Origin: Deltaproteobacteria bacterium
GTDB taxonomy: Bacteria > Desulfobacterota > Syntrophia > Syntrophales > UBA2210
DNA length: 17,889 bases
Assembly: GCA_016935935.1 (NCBI GenBank)
Contig: JAFGPZ010000168.1
Coordinates: forward strand, 1-17,889
Reading direction: 5' to 3'
The position numbers were made by a program, and so were the translations under genes. The notes beneath the pieces are model-generated. The model was not told where the DNA came from, ran no database searches, and saw nothing but the letters and a program-made list of their open reading frames with translations. Positions 1 through 9,148 of the stretch are shown in pieces. How positions within the stretch are numbered: the stretch's first letter is position 1; each line of letters opens with the position of its first letter.

Positions 1-29
1 CTAAATAGAAAAAGGAGAAATCGGGATAT

Positions 30-3000
30 ATGACAGATAACAACAGGAGAGACCACCTCTTCGAGGTAAGCTGGGAAGTGTGCAACAAAGTAGGGGGGAT
101 CTATACGGTAGTGCGGACAAAGGCCCCTCACGCCGTCAAGCACTTCGGAGACAATTATATTCTGATCGGACCGGAGGTGGGAAACAATCCGGAGTTCGAG
201 GAGACCAAAGAAGATCTCTTCGATGCACTTATACACGACGTTGAAGCCAGGGGTCTTCACTGCCGCTGCGGCAGGTGGAACATTGCCGGAAGACCACGTG
301 TTATCCTTGTCGGGACAAACAGTAAGTACAATATCGATGAGTTGCTCTACAATCTGTGGGTGGATTACGGTGTTGATTCAATGTCCGGGGAATGGGATTA
401 CATTGAACCGGTTTTGTTTGGAACCGCTGCCGGTGAAGTGATTGAGATACTCCACGGAATTATTATGGATAAGGAGACGGACGATATATTCATTGCACAG
501 TTCCATGAATGGATGAGTGCAGCGGGGATGCTCTACCTTAAGAAACAAAAACCTTCCATCACGACGGTATTCACAACGCACGCCACCATGCTTGGACGAT
601 CCCTTGCCGGCAGTGGAAGCGATATTTATAGGAACATGGAGGAAATTACGCCCAATGAGGCGGCCTCCCGAATGAATATAAGCGCGAAACACTCCATGGA
701 AACGGTGGCAGCCAGGGAAGCGGACTGTTTTACAACTGTCAGCGAGATCACGGCTCGCGAGGCAGGTCATTTTCTGCAAAGCACACCTGATGTTATTCTT
801 CCCAACGGTATTTATGACGAGGATATGCTGGAACATCAGGAATTGAAAGAGATCAGGAAGCAAAAGCGCGATGTATTGATCGAATTTGCCTCAACTTTTC
901 TGCAGAAAAAGCTCGATCCCGATGCTACACGCATTTTAATGATCTCTGGCAGATATGAATTTCACAATAAGGGTATTGATCTCTTCCTTGAATCACTTAA
1001 GGATATAAACACCACATTGAAGGATTTGGGCAGAAATGAGACTATAGTCGCTCTGCTGTCGGTTATCGGCGGACATGTGGGTGTTTCTGAAGAGGCCCGG
1101 CAAATTTTCAAAGGGGTGGAAGTGCAGCGCACGGGTGTGGCACGTATCTGCACGCACCGCCTGAGCGATTCGCAACATGACCCCATCTGGAATACATGCA
1201 ACAAGTTAAACCTGCTAAATAATACCGATGATTCAGTGCGTGTCATATTTATGCCCGTCTATCTCGATGGCTACGACGGTATATTAAACGTCCCTTACAA
1301 TGAAGTCATCAGCGCCTGCGACATGGGCATATTCCCGTCTTACTACGAACCCTGGGGGTACACGCCCTTAGAGTGCGCTTCCTATTGCGTTCCGGCAATT
1401 ACAACCGATTGCTCTGGTTTCGGGTTGTGGGTGAAAAATCACATCATCAACAACAATAAGGGTGTAATTGTCATGGACTACGCCGGTCGCGAGTATAAAG
1501 AAGTCGTAGATACCCTTAAAAAACAGTTATTGTCATTTCTTGAATGGGATAGAGGTGAAGTAACGGATCAAGCAGATCAGGCGAGGCTCATAGCCGAAAG
1601 GGCAACGTGGAAGGATTTCTATGGGCACTATCTTGAGGCCTATGAAGAGGGCATCAAATCGATGAAAATTCGCATGCATGCCATCGATGTCAGTGCCTAC
1701 ACAAAAGAGATTCGTTATATGGGGACCGATTCGACACAACCACGCTTTAACAGATTCAGCGTCACCACATCCTTCCCGGAGAGCATAAGTCGCCTTAGAG
1801 AGATCGCCTATAATCTCTGGTGGTCATGGAACCCAAATATTAAAGAGTTATTTTCGAGAATCGATCCTCATATATGGGAAGCTGTTTCAGGGAATCCTAT
1901 CGAAATGCTGGAACGAGTCGACCAAAAAAGGATGGAAGAAATTGCCAGGAATGAATCCTATCTTTCACTGTACAAGCAAGTAACTGAATGGATGGATGCG
2001 AGGAAGATGGACTCGGATACCATTGGAGAGAAAGGAGCAGCAATAAGTAAAGAACGGCCCATCGCCTACTTCTCAACGGAATACGCCATTGATGGAAGTC
2101 TTCCCATCTATTCTGGGGGACTCGGCGTGTTGTCTGGAGATCATCTGAAATCGGCAAGTGATCTCAGCATCCCCTTAGTCGCCGTCGGTCTGCTATACAA
2201 AAACGGTTTCTTTGTTCAGAGACTGAATAGCGAGGGAGTACAGGAGGCACACTATCCAGAGAATGACTTTTCACTGATGCCTATACGCCTCTGCGAAGAT
2301 GGTAATGGTGATCCACTGAAGATACATGTAAGTCTGCCTGGAAGAAGGCTCTATGCCCAGATCTGGAAAGTTAATGTAGGTAAGGTGCCACTCTATCTGC
2401 TCGATACCAATGTGTCTGAAAACAGCAGTCAGGACATGGAAATTACGTCAAAACTCTACGCGGGGGATCAACGTCTCCGTATTGAACAGGAAATCATGCT
2501 TGGCGTAGGGGGCGTTCGTCTCCTTAAAGCGATGGGTATTACACCGTCAGTGTATCATCTCAATGAAGGGCACAGTGCTTTTCTCCTGCTTGAAAGGATA
2601 AGATGTCTCGTGAAGAATGAGGGATTGACATTTCATGAGGCCAAAGAAGTCGTAAAGTCAACGTCGGTATTTACTACACACAGCCCTGTAGAGGCGGCGA
2701 ACGAACGTTTTGAAGAATCACTGATGAAAAATTATTTTGCAGAGTTTCCTGACAAATTCGGAGTATCTTGGGAAACATTCTGGGAACTTGGACAAGAGGA
2801 ACCAGGTTCAGGGAAACCCTTTTTCATGCCAGTACTGGCATTCAAACTTTCTTGCGCATCAAATGCGGTCAGTAAACTGCATGGGAGGGTAGCGAGGGAG
2901 ATGTGGAAGAAGGTATGGAAGGGGTTTGAGGAAAACGAGATTCCCATCGGAGACATAACCAACGGTGTTCACATGCAGACGTGGATGGCCCGGGAGTTCC

Positions 3001-4301
3001 GGGAACTCTATGAGCAGTATCTTGGAATAGACTGGAATATGAAGGAGTCTCAAGCATCAAAATGGGAGAACATTGATGATATTCCCGACCATGCTTTGTG
3101 GCAAACACACACTGACCTGAAAAACAGGATGGCTGATTATCTGAAGATTAGAATGGCTGAGGACTGTGACAATCAGGGAGTATCTCCCGCCTTTAAGCAG
3201 AGGAAAGTTGCCGCGCTGAACCCTGACGCACTGATTGTCGGTTTTGCGCGTCGTTTTGCGGCCTACAAGAGGGGAACGCTGATTTTTGACGATCCGGAAA
3301 GACTCCTCAAGATACTGGAGGAATCTTCGGTACCGGTGCAGATAGTCTTTGCGGGCAAGGCGCATCCAAGCGACGAGACAGGGCAGAGTTATTTGAAGAA
3401 AATATACGAGTACACTTACAATGATCGTTTTATAGACAAAATATTTTTTATCGAGAATTACGATCTCGACCTGTCTAAATATCTGGTCAGCGGCGTGGAC
3501 CTGTGGCTTAACAACCCGTTACGCCCTAAAGAAGCCTGTGGCACGAGCGGCATGAAAGTGATTCCCAATGGAGGTCTCAACATGAGCATACTCGATGGAT
3601 GGTGGGATGAGGCCTATGGAAAAAACAGAGGATGGGTGATAGGGAGAAGAAAAGAATATGCAAACCTGGAAACACAGAACCTCATCGATAGCCAGAATCT
3701 CTACGGCACCTTGGAGAATCTGGTGATACCGGCATTTGCCAAAAGAAATGCGGAGGGTATCCCAAATGACTGGGTTGTAATGATGAAGGAATCTATCAAG
3801 GCCCTTGTTCCCCGGTTTAATACCCACAGGATGCTTACTGATTACTACAGTCGAATGTATCTCCCTGTGGCAGAAAGAGGGACCCTGCTGAACGATAATA
3901 CTTACGAAAGGGCAAAAATTCTTTCGGATTGGAAGATTAAGGTTGCATCGCGGTTCTCGACGGACCATATTCGGTGGTACAAGGTCCGTGGTTTCCATGG
4001 TGAGCGTCTCGAACAGAATGATACTTTCCATGTCGAAGCAGGGATCGAATACGGGAAGATGACAGAGCATGAAACCCAGGTTGAACTGGTAGTTATCGAA
4101 GTTATGGATGATGGTGAATATGATACGCCCATTATAGTCCCGATGGTTAAAACCGCCTTAATGGAGGAGGACGGAACAGTTGTCTACAAGGGGTCATACA
4201 GGGTCGAAAAGTCTGGCCGTTTTCTCTACGGTCTTCGGGTAAGGCCCCACCATCCGGATCTTTACTGTTATCAGGAAGTTAGTCTCGTCCATTGGGCATG
4301 A
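30..4301 (+). CDS. GT3 glycogen synthase fused to GT35 alpha-glucan phosphorylase
   Basis: The 1423-residue protein joins two enzymes of opposite direction. Residues 1 to about 555 are a GT3 (yeast/animal-type, usually UDP-glucose-using) glycogen synthase: it opens with FEVSWEVCNKVGGIYTVV and has TTHATMLGRSLAG, GRYEFHNKG and PSYYEPWGYTPLE, which carries the EX7E catalytic pair E440 and E448. From about residue 573 (FNRFSVTTSFPESISRLREIAYNLWWSWNP) to the end it is a Thermotoga-type glycogen/maltodextrin phosphorylase with its N-terminal DUF3417-like segment, HLNEGHSAF, RRFAAYKRGTLIF and ACGTSGMKV, where K1176 is the expected PLP lysine. The phosphorylase part is about 850 residues, the normal full length, so both halves look intact. 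The start has an AAGGAGA Shine-Dalgarno 12 nt upstream. It is first of three genes with gaps under 20 nt. Domain identity is secure; the donor nucleotide and the net direction are inferred. Confidence 0.95.
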   Translation: MTDNNRRDHLFEVSWEVCNKVGGIYTVVRTKAPHAVKHFGDNYILIGPEVGNNPEFEETKEDLFDALIHDVEARGLHCRCGRWNIAGRPRVILVGTNSKYNIDELLYNLWVDYGVDSMSGEWDYIEPVLFGTAAGEVIEILHGIIMDKETDDIFIAQFHEWMSAAGMLYLKKQKPSITTVFTTHATMLGRSLAGSGSDIYRNMEEITPNEAASRMNISAKHSMETVAAREADCFTTVSEITAREAGHFLQSTPDVILPNGIYDEDMLEHQELKEIRKQKRDVLIEFASTFLQKKLDPDATRILMISGRYEFHNKGIDLFLESLKDINTTLKDLGRNETIVALLSVIGGHVGVSEEARQIFKGVEVQRTGVARICTHRLSDSQHDPIWNTCNKLNLLNNTDDSVRVIFMPVYLDGYDGILNVPYNEVISACDMGIFPSYYEPWGYTPLECASYCVPAITTDCSGFGLWVKNHIINNNKGVIVMDYAGREYKEVVDTLKKQLLSFLEWDRGEVTDQADQARLIAERATWKDFYGHYLEAYEEGIKSMKIRMHAIDVSAYTKEIRYMGTDSTQPRFNRFSVTTSFPESISRLREIAYNLWWSWNPNIKELFSRIDPHIWEAVSGNPIEMLERVDQKRMEEIARNESYLSLYKQVTEWMDARKMDSDTIGEKGAAISKERPIAYFSTEYAIDGSLPIYSGGLGVLSGDHLKSASDLSIPLVAVGLLYKNGFFVQRLNSEGVQEAHYPENDFSLMPIRLCEDGNGDPLKIHVSLPGRRLYAQIWKVNVGKVPLYLLDTNVSENSSQDMEITSKLYAGDQRLRIEQEIMLGVGGVRLLKAMGITPSVYHLNEGHSAFLLLERIRCLVKNEGLTFHEAKEVVKSTSVFTTHSPVEAANERFEESLMKNYFAEFPDKFGVSWETFWELGQEEPGSGKPFFMPVLAFKLSCASNAVSKLHGRVAREMWKKVWKGFEENEIPIGDITNGVHMQTWMAREFRELYEQYLGIDWNMKESQASKWENIDDIPDHALWQTHTDLKNRMADYLKIRMAEDCDNQGVSPAFKQRKVAALNPDALIVGFARRFAAYKRGTLIFDDPERLLKILEESSVPVQIVFAGKAHPSDETGQSYLKKIYEYTYNDRFIDKIFFIENYDLDLSKYLVSGVDLWLNNPLRPKEACGTSGMKVIPNGGLNMSILDGWWDEAYGKNRGWVIGRRKEYANLETQNLIDSQNLYGTLENLVIPAFAKRNAEGIPNDWVVMMKESIKALVPRFNTHRMLTDYYSRMYLPVAERGTLLNDNTYERAKILSDWKIKVASRFSTDHIRWYKVRGFHGERLEQNDTFHVEAGIEYGKMTEHETQVELVVIEVMDDGEYDTPIIVPMVKTALMEEDGTVVYKGSYRVEKSGRFLYGLRVRPHHPDLYCYQEVSLVHWA

Positions 4302-4320
4302 TCGGTGAAGGAGGTATGCA

Positions 4321-4515
4321 ATGAAAATTCAAGAAGTGAGAGCTATTGCAAAAAAGTGGGGAGTCAGCACCAGGCCGGGAAGGACTAAAAAGGATATTAT
4401 ACGCGACATTCAGGTAAAGGAAGGATATGAGCCGTGCTTCGCAACGAGAACGCGATGTGAAGAGTACAATTGTCTCTGGCGCGATGACTGCTTGAGTGCA
4501 GTATCGCATAAATAG
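4321..4515 (+). CDS. small SAP-like protein with a C-terminal four-cysteine cluster
   Basis: This 64-residue protein has an AGGAGG Shine-Dalgarno 6 nt before its ATG and lies 19 nt after the synthase-phosphorylase gene and 18 nt before the GH57-GT5 gene, so it is almost certainly translated as part of the operon. Residues 1 to about 32 (IQEVRAIAKKWGVSTRPGRTKKDIIRDIQ) resemble the helix-extended-helix of SAP or Rho-N-like nucleic-acid-binding domains. The C-terminal half carries Cys39, Cys46, Cys51 and Cys57 (CX6CX4CX5C), a possible metal or Fe-S site. Its position between two large glycogen enzymes suggests a linked role, but nothing in the sequence shows what that is. The SAP assignment is by eye and moderate. 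Confidence 0.75.
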   Translation: MKIQEVRAIAKKWGVSTRPGRTKKDIIRDIQVKEGYEPCFATRTRCEEYNCLWRDDCLSAVSHK

Positions 4516-4533
4516 AAGGGGACCATCTGAGAC

Positions 4534-7239
4534 ATGCCGATTTTAACACTCTACTTTCAGCTCCATCAGCCTTACAGGCTGCATCCGGACAGAGACAAGT
4601 TTCTCTGGGATGACTTGAACCAGGAGGTGTTCGCTAAGGTCGCATTAAAGTGTTATCTTCCGGCAATTACCATGTTCGGTGAGCTGGTTGACAGACACAG
4701 AGGGTTTAAGATTACTCTGGGAATGTCGGGTACTTTTCTCGAACAGGCAGAAGAATATGCGCCGGAGGTTGTGAAAGCGCTGCAAAGACTTTTTGATGCC
4801 GGAAATAATGGGCACAGGCAGGTGGAATATCTTGATGAGACCTACTACCATTCATTAACCAGTCTCTTTGTCGATTCTGAAAAAATGGAATTTCGTGAAC
4901 AGGTGTCGCTGCATCGAAACAAGCTTCGAAGTCTCTTTGGAGTTAAACCGGAATCATTCAGAAACACTGAACTCATGTACAACAATGAAATTGCGACAGC
5001 CGTTAGTGACATGGGCTACAAGGCAATGCTCTGCGAGCAGCGTGGTGATATGTTCGACGGGAAGGATACACCCATATCGCCCAACGCGGTATTTCGGGCC
5101 AAAGGAAACAATCTTTTAGTCATACCGAGAAACCGTAGCCTGAGTGACGATGTTGCTTTCCGTTTTCCCCATAAAAGGCTGAAACCTGATGAGTATGCTG
5201 CCAATATAGCCAGGATAGACGGTGAAGTTGTCATGCTGGGCTACGACTTTGAACATATCGGTGAGCATATCTGGGAGGATACTGGAATATTTGACTTCTG
5301 GAGGGGATTGCCGGCCGCTCTTGAAAAGCATGATGTTGTCGTTTGCGCAAATCCTACCGAGGTTGCTGAGAGGTTTGTCAATGTGTCATGTCCCATTGTT
5401 GATATCCCCGGACTGGCCACATCTTCCTGGGCTGACGCTACAAGGGATACCTTTGGGTGGCTGGGAACGTACACGCAGTATGAGTTGTTCAAGGATATAG
5501 AAAGACTTGAAAAAGATGCAAAACAGGCAGGCGGGGCACTTCTTACCAAGTGGAGGCACCTGACAACGTCGGACAATGTTTATTTTCTTCACGAGAGAAT
5601 CGGAGAAGACCATGCTGTCCACGCCTATTTCAATCCCTACGGAGGTTCAATTACCCAGGCGGCTCATGTTTTGACACGAAAGATTGACACTTTTGAAGGG
5701 AATCTGAAACGCTTCGAAATATTAAAAAGGAGCGAAAGGACGGCAGTCATTGTTATAGCTCCCGAAACGGGACGACTACCAGACGGGATGGGAGACATTG
5801 CTAAATATATTTCAGGTAAAAGCGGAGGGCTGGGAGAAGTAGTTACTGCTCTCTGCGAAGGCCTGATTCAAAGGAATTTGGATGTACATTTCATAACTCT
5901 AAACCTCAAGGGGCGGTTTCAGAGAGAAAGCCATGTCGGAGAATCCCAGTGGAGAGAGATCAGACACAAAATTGACAGTGGATCGATTCATTTAGTAACC
6001 TCATCAGTTTTCGATAATCTTTTAGGCGCCTATGATGGTGAGCCCAATCTGAATGCCGCAGAATTTCAGAAAGAAATTGTAAATAATGTGCTGAAAACGG
6101 TGAGAGCCAAGAGCGGGGGAAAAGTCATTGTTCACAGCCACGACTGGATGGCAGGCGGCGTGGTTGCCGCTTATGCAAAGGAACACCAGATACCGGTTTT
6201 ACACACAATTCACAATGTTTTCACCGGAATAGTCCCCATCGATATGTACTTCGGTGTTAATATGGATCGATTGTCCGATCTTCTCTACTTTGTTGAAGAA
6301 AACGGAAACAGATGTGTCGACTGTCAGGCAACGGCGATCAAGAATGCCACGTTGATAAATTTTGTTGGAAAGAGATTTCTCGATGAGGTGGTCAACGACT
6401 ATTTCATGGAGAATCATATTATACCTGAAAGCGTCAGGCGAGAGACGAAGGAAAAATATTATAACGGTTCGGCACTTTCCGTTATCAACGCGCCGGCTAT
6501 GGAAATGTATCCCGAAACTTGCCCGCATCTTGTCAAAAACTTCGGACCTGAAGATAATATAAGTGAGGCAAAGAAGGAAAATCTCATTGCCTTTCAGAAG
6601 AAATGCGGACTGCAGGAAAATCCCGACGCAATCCTCTTCTTCTGGCCGTCCCGTCTTGACCCGATACAAAAGGGCATCGGTCTCTTTGAAGATATAGCAT
6701 TGAAATTTGCCATAGAACACAGTGATATACAATTTGCTATTGTGGCGGATGGTGTGGGAACAAGCAGGGATCACGAAGAGATTATGGGGCGGATAGCTTG
6801 GGCGTCCGGGGGAAAGATTTTCTTCAGTCGCTATGATGAAAAACTTTCCATGCTGGGTTTTGCTGCGGCCAGTGATGTTTTTGGTGTATCACTGTATGAA
6901 CCCTGCGGCCAGATCGACCAAATTGGAAATATCTTTGGAGCAACGGCGACTAACAGGGATACGGGTGGTTATCATGATAAAATCATGGAGCTGAGGTTGA
7001 AGACTGAAGGAGCTCCCAACGATATCGGCAATGGATTTCTCTTTCGTGATTACGATACGGGGGGACTCTGGTATGGTCTGGAAAAGAGTGTAACATTCCA
7101 CCGATATTCCACCGAAGTCAAGGAGCCTCAGTTGAAGAGAATTATGAAAGAAGCACGCAAAAGGTATGACCTGAACGTTATGATTGCACAATACATAAGC
7201 ATCTATGAAAGGCTGAATGACGGCATGCCGCTATCTTAG
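4534..7239 (+). CDS. GH57 amylase/glucanotransferase fused to GT5 glycogen synthase
   Basis: The 901-residue protein has two catalytic modules. Residues 1 to about 400 are a GH57 glycoside hydrolase/4-alpha-glucanotransferase: LHQPYR near the N terminus, the nucleophile region FRNTELMYNN with E146, the acid region MLGYDFEHIGEH with D238, and SSWADATRDTFGWLG as the last conserved region. Residues about 405-901 are a GT5 (GlgA/starch synthase-type, usually ADP-glucose) synthase: KSGGLGEVV (K429 in the KXGGL donor loop), HSHDWMAGG, PSRLDPIQKG and LYEPCGQIDQIG (E789). The usual EPCGLTQ is EPCGQIDQ here, a variant. GH57 and GT5 are normally separate proteins. A plausible role is remodelling of alpha-1,4 chains coupled to elongation. 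GAAGGGGA about 10 nt before the ATG serves as ribosome binding site. Branching enzyme and ADP-glucose pyrophosphorylase genes are not in the window. Confidence 0.93.
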   Translation: MPILTLYFQLHQPYRLHPDRDKFLWDDLNQEVFAKVALKCYLPAITMFGELVDRHRGFKITLGMSGTFLEQAEEYAPEVVKALQRLFDAGNNGHRQVEYLDETYYHSLTSLFVDSEKMEFREQVSLHRNKLRSLFGVKPESFRNTELMYNNEIATAVSDMGYKAMLCEQRGDMFDGKDTPISPNAVFRAKGNNLLVIPRNRSLSDDVAFRFPHKRLKPDEYAANIARIDGEVVMLGYDFEHIGEHIWEDTGIFDFWRGLPAALEKHDVVVCANPTEVAERFVNVSCPIVDIPGLATSSWADATRDTFGWLGTYTQYELFKDIERLEKDAKQAGGALLTKWRHLTTSDNVYFLHERIGEDHAVHAYFNPYGGSITQAAHVLTRKIDTFEGNLKRFEILKRSERTAVIVIAPETGRLPDGMGDIAKYISGKSGGLGEVVTALCEGLIQRNLDVHFITLNLKGRFQRESHVGESQWREIRHKIDSGSIHLVTSSVFDNLLGAYDGEPNLNAAEFQKEIVNNVLKTVRAKSGGKVIVHSHDWMAGGVVAAYAKEHQIPVLHTIHNVFTGIVPIDMYFGVNMDRLSDLLYFVEENGNRCVDCQATAIKNATLINFVGKRFLDEVVNDYFMENHIIPESVRRETKEKYYNGSALSVINAPAMEMYPETCPHLVKNFGPEDNISEAKKENLIAFQKKCGLQENPDAILFFWPSRLDPIQKGIGLFEDIALKFAIEHSDIQFAIVADGVGTSRDHEEIMGRIAWASGGKIFFSRYDEKLSMLGFAAASDVFGVSLYEPCGQIDQIGNIFGATATNRDTGGYHDKIMELRLKTEGAPNDIGNGFLFRDYDTGGLWYGLEKSVTFHRYSTEVKEPQLKRIMKEARKRYDLNVMIAQYISIYERLNDGMPLS

Positions 7240-7320
7240 CCTAAAGGTCGATCGATAATAAAATGGTATATAAGGAAGTTTTACGAGAACTATAACAGCA
7301 GATCGTTTCTATATAATTCA

Positions 7321-7350
7321 TTGTACAAATCAATATAATGATGGTAGAAT
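7321..7350 (+). promoter_or_regulatory. candidate sigma-70 promoter of the sigma-54 activator gene
   Basis: TTGTAC (7321-7326) and TAGAAT (7345-7350) are separated by 18 nt in the AT-rich 175-bp gap between the glycogen operon and the activator gene. The predicted transcript would have a leader of about 58 nt. The match is moderate and the AT-rich context makes chance matches likely. Confidence 0.35.
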
Positions 7351-7414
7351 TTTTCCTGCATTTCAAGGATGAGAATACTTTGAAAAAGGTGTTATTTAGC
7401 AGAAGAGGAGAAGT

Positions 7415-8827
7415 ATGAGATCTATTTTAGTTTTGTCGAAACGGGAACAGACCTATGAAGAGATAAAATCTGCTTTTCAATCAATATGCAGAGTTGATTA
7501 CGTTTCGGGAGATGCCGAGGCAATAGAGATCATAAAAAAAAGACAGCACGATTATCTCTTTGTCGATCTTGACACACTGAAGGTGATTTCAGCAAATGGG
7601 AATGGGGGATACAAGGCAGCATTCAAACCTTTCTGGACAGCCTGTCAGGATATCGAAATTATTGTAATAGCGCCATCAGGAAAAATCAGGGAGGCCGTCA
7701 TGGCCGTCAAAGCGGGCGCCAGTAATTATTTGACCTATCCCCTGGATCCGGTAGAACAGCGTTATATAACGGAAAGCCTCGATCAATCAAAGATCATGCA
7801 GTCGGAACTGGATTACCTTCGCGACAAATTCTGGGACAAGGATGCGCGCGATGTCGTCCATACCAGAAGCCCTCTCATGAAAAAGATCTTTGAAGAGGTT
7901 CAATCTGTTGCTCCCACGAGGAGCACGGTTTTGATTACCGGGGAAACAGGGACAGGAAAGGGTGTGCTCGCGAAATTGATACACAAGCACAGCGACAGGA
8001 GATATACCCAGTTCATTAGCGTCCACTGCGGGGCTATCCCCGATAACCTTCTGGAGAGCGAGCTGTTTGGTCATGAAAAAGGCGCCTTTACCGGTGCCGT
8101 GCGCAGGCAACTCGGAAAATTTGAAATCGCCAATGGCGGCACCATATTTCTGGATGAAATAGGCACTATTACACACATGGCGCAGATAAAACTTCTGCAG
8201 GTACTCCAGGAAGGTACTTTTCAGCGCGTGGGGGGAGAAACTACAATCAAAGCCGATGTACGAGTTATTGCCGCGACGAACGATAATTTAAAGGAAATGT
8301 CGGACGCTGGAGCATTCAGGAAGGACCTATATTATCGGTTAAATGTATTCCCCATTGAAATCATACCGTTGCGAGAGCGAAGGGAGGATATCCCCCTCCT
8401 GGTGGAGGCATTTATTGAAAAACTGAACAAATCTTATTCGAAAGAAATTTACGATATCCACCCTCGAGTCATGGACGCATTCATGACATATGATTGGCCC
8501 GGCAACATAAGGGAACTCGAAAATCTTCTTGAACGCGCCTATATAATAGAGAACACTTCTGTATTGGCTGTTGGCAGCTTCCCTGGCGATATATTTACAT
8601 CATTACACGAGCACAGGGAACTGGCGATCGATGTATCGGCAACCCTGTCGGAATCAAGAAGACAATACATCGACCAGTTCGAATTTAATTATCTGCAGGA
8701 TCAGTTGAAGCTGCATGCAGGGAGTATAAGCGGCGCGGCAAAGGCCGCCGGGATTACCACGAGACAACTGCACAAACTCATGAAGAAGTATGACCTGCAT
8801 AAAGAAAGATTTAAAAAAAGAACTTAA
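7415..8827 (+). CDS. NtrC-family sigma-54-dependent transcriptional activator with atypical receiver domain
   Basis: This 470-residue protein has the three-part NtrC layout. Residues 1 to about 125 fold like a response-regulator receiver, and D51 (YLFVDLDTL) sits at the phospho-acceptor position. However, the N-terminal acidic pair is SK (ILVLSKRE), the conserved Thr/Ser position reads IVIAPSG, and the conserved Lys-Pro is YP (NYLTYPLDP). Residues about 145-380 are the AAA+ sigma-54 interaction domain, with Walker A GETGTGKG (176-183), GAFTGA (223-228) and Walker B LDEIG (D247, E248). A Fis-type helix-turn-helix ends the protein (SISGAAKAAGITTRQLHKLMKKY). GAGGAGAAGT precedes the ATG. It lies downstream of the glycogen operon on the same strand, but no convincing sigma-54 promoter is visible nearby, so its target is unknown. 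No sensor kinase gene is adjacent. Confidence 0.93.
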   Translation: MRSILVLSKREQTYEEIKSAFQSICRVDYVSGDAEAIEIIKKRQHDYLFVDLDTLKVISANGNGGYKAAFKPFWTACQDIEIIVIAPSGKIREAVMAVKAGASNYLTYPLDPVEQRYITESLDQSKIMQSELDYLRDKFWDKDARDVVHTRSPLMKKIFEEVQSVAPTRSTVLITGETGTGKGVLAKLIHKHSDRRYTQFISVHCGAIPDNLLESELFGHEKGAFTGAVRRQLGKFEIANGGTIFLDEIGTITHMAQIKLLQVLQEGTFQRVGGETTIKADVRVIAATNDNLKEMSDAGAFRKDLYYRLNVFPIEIIPLRERREDIPLLVEAFIEKLNKSYSKEIYDIHPRVMDAFMTYDWPGNIRELENLLERAYIIENTSVLAVGSFPGDIFTSLHEHRELAIDVSATLSESRRQYIDQFEFNYLQDQLKLHAGSISGAAKAAGITTRQLHKLMKKYDLHKERFKKRT

Positions 8828-9148
8828 AATTCCTATAGCAAGCAAACAAGAACAGAATGTTCCTTAAAAGCGTTATATGCTGTAAAATCAAGGTGATGTA
8901 AATTCTTAAAAAGCCATGTCGTGGCAACCAGCCATCAAGAGGAATGTATAGTTCCGAATTCATAGCATGACAATTCCCAATTTTAAACAATATGTAGTGT
9001 AATATCAGTAAGATAAGAAAATGGTATGCTTTTTGATATGGCGTAGCAGTATTGAAAAGCGATCAGTGATATTCGGCATCCGATAATGTAAATGGTGATG
9101 CATGCTGTTCCCTGATGTTTTCTCAGGACTTAGAGAGGGGTGTGGGGA
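8828..9148. other. intergenic region without a recognisable gene
   Basis: These 321 bp contain no open frame with a ribosome binding site on either strand. Small inverted repeats occur (GAACA-3-TGTTC at 8850-8862 and GGAA-7-TTCC near 8941), but none is followed by a T-run, so no terminator for the activator gene is evident. A sequence resembling a sigma-54 -24 box (TGGTATG at 9022) lacks the -12 GC. The promoter of the small exported protein should lie here, but I cannot place it. Confidence 0.5.

Noticed and set aside
9022..9037. Sigma-54 promoter for the small exported protein (TGGTATG-N4-TTGAT)
   Set aside because: The -24 half fits, but the nearly invariant GC of the -12 element is GA, so I do not call it.
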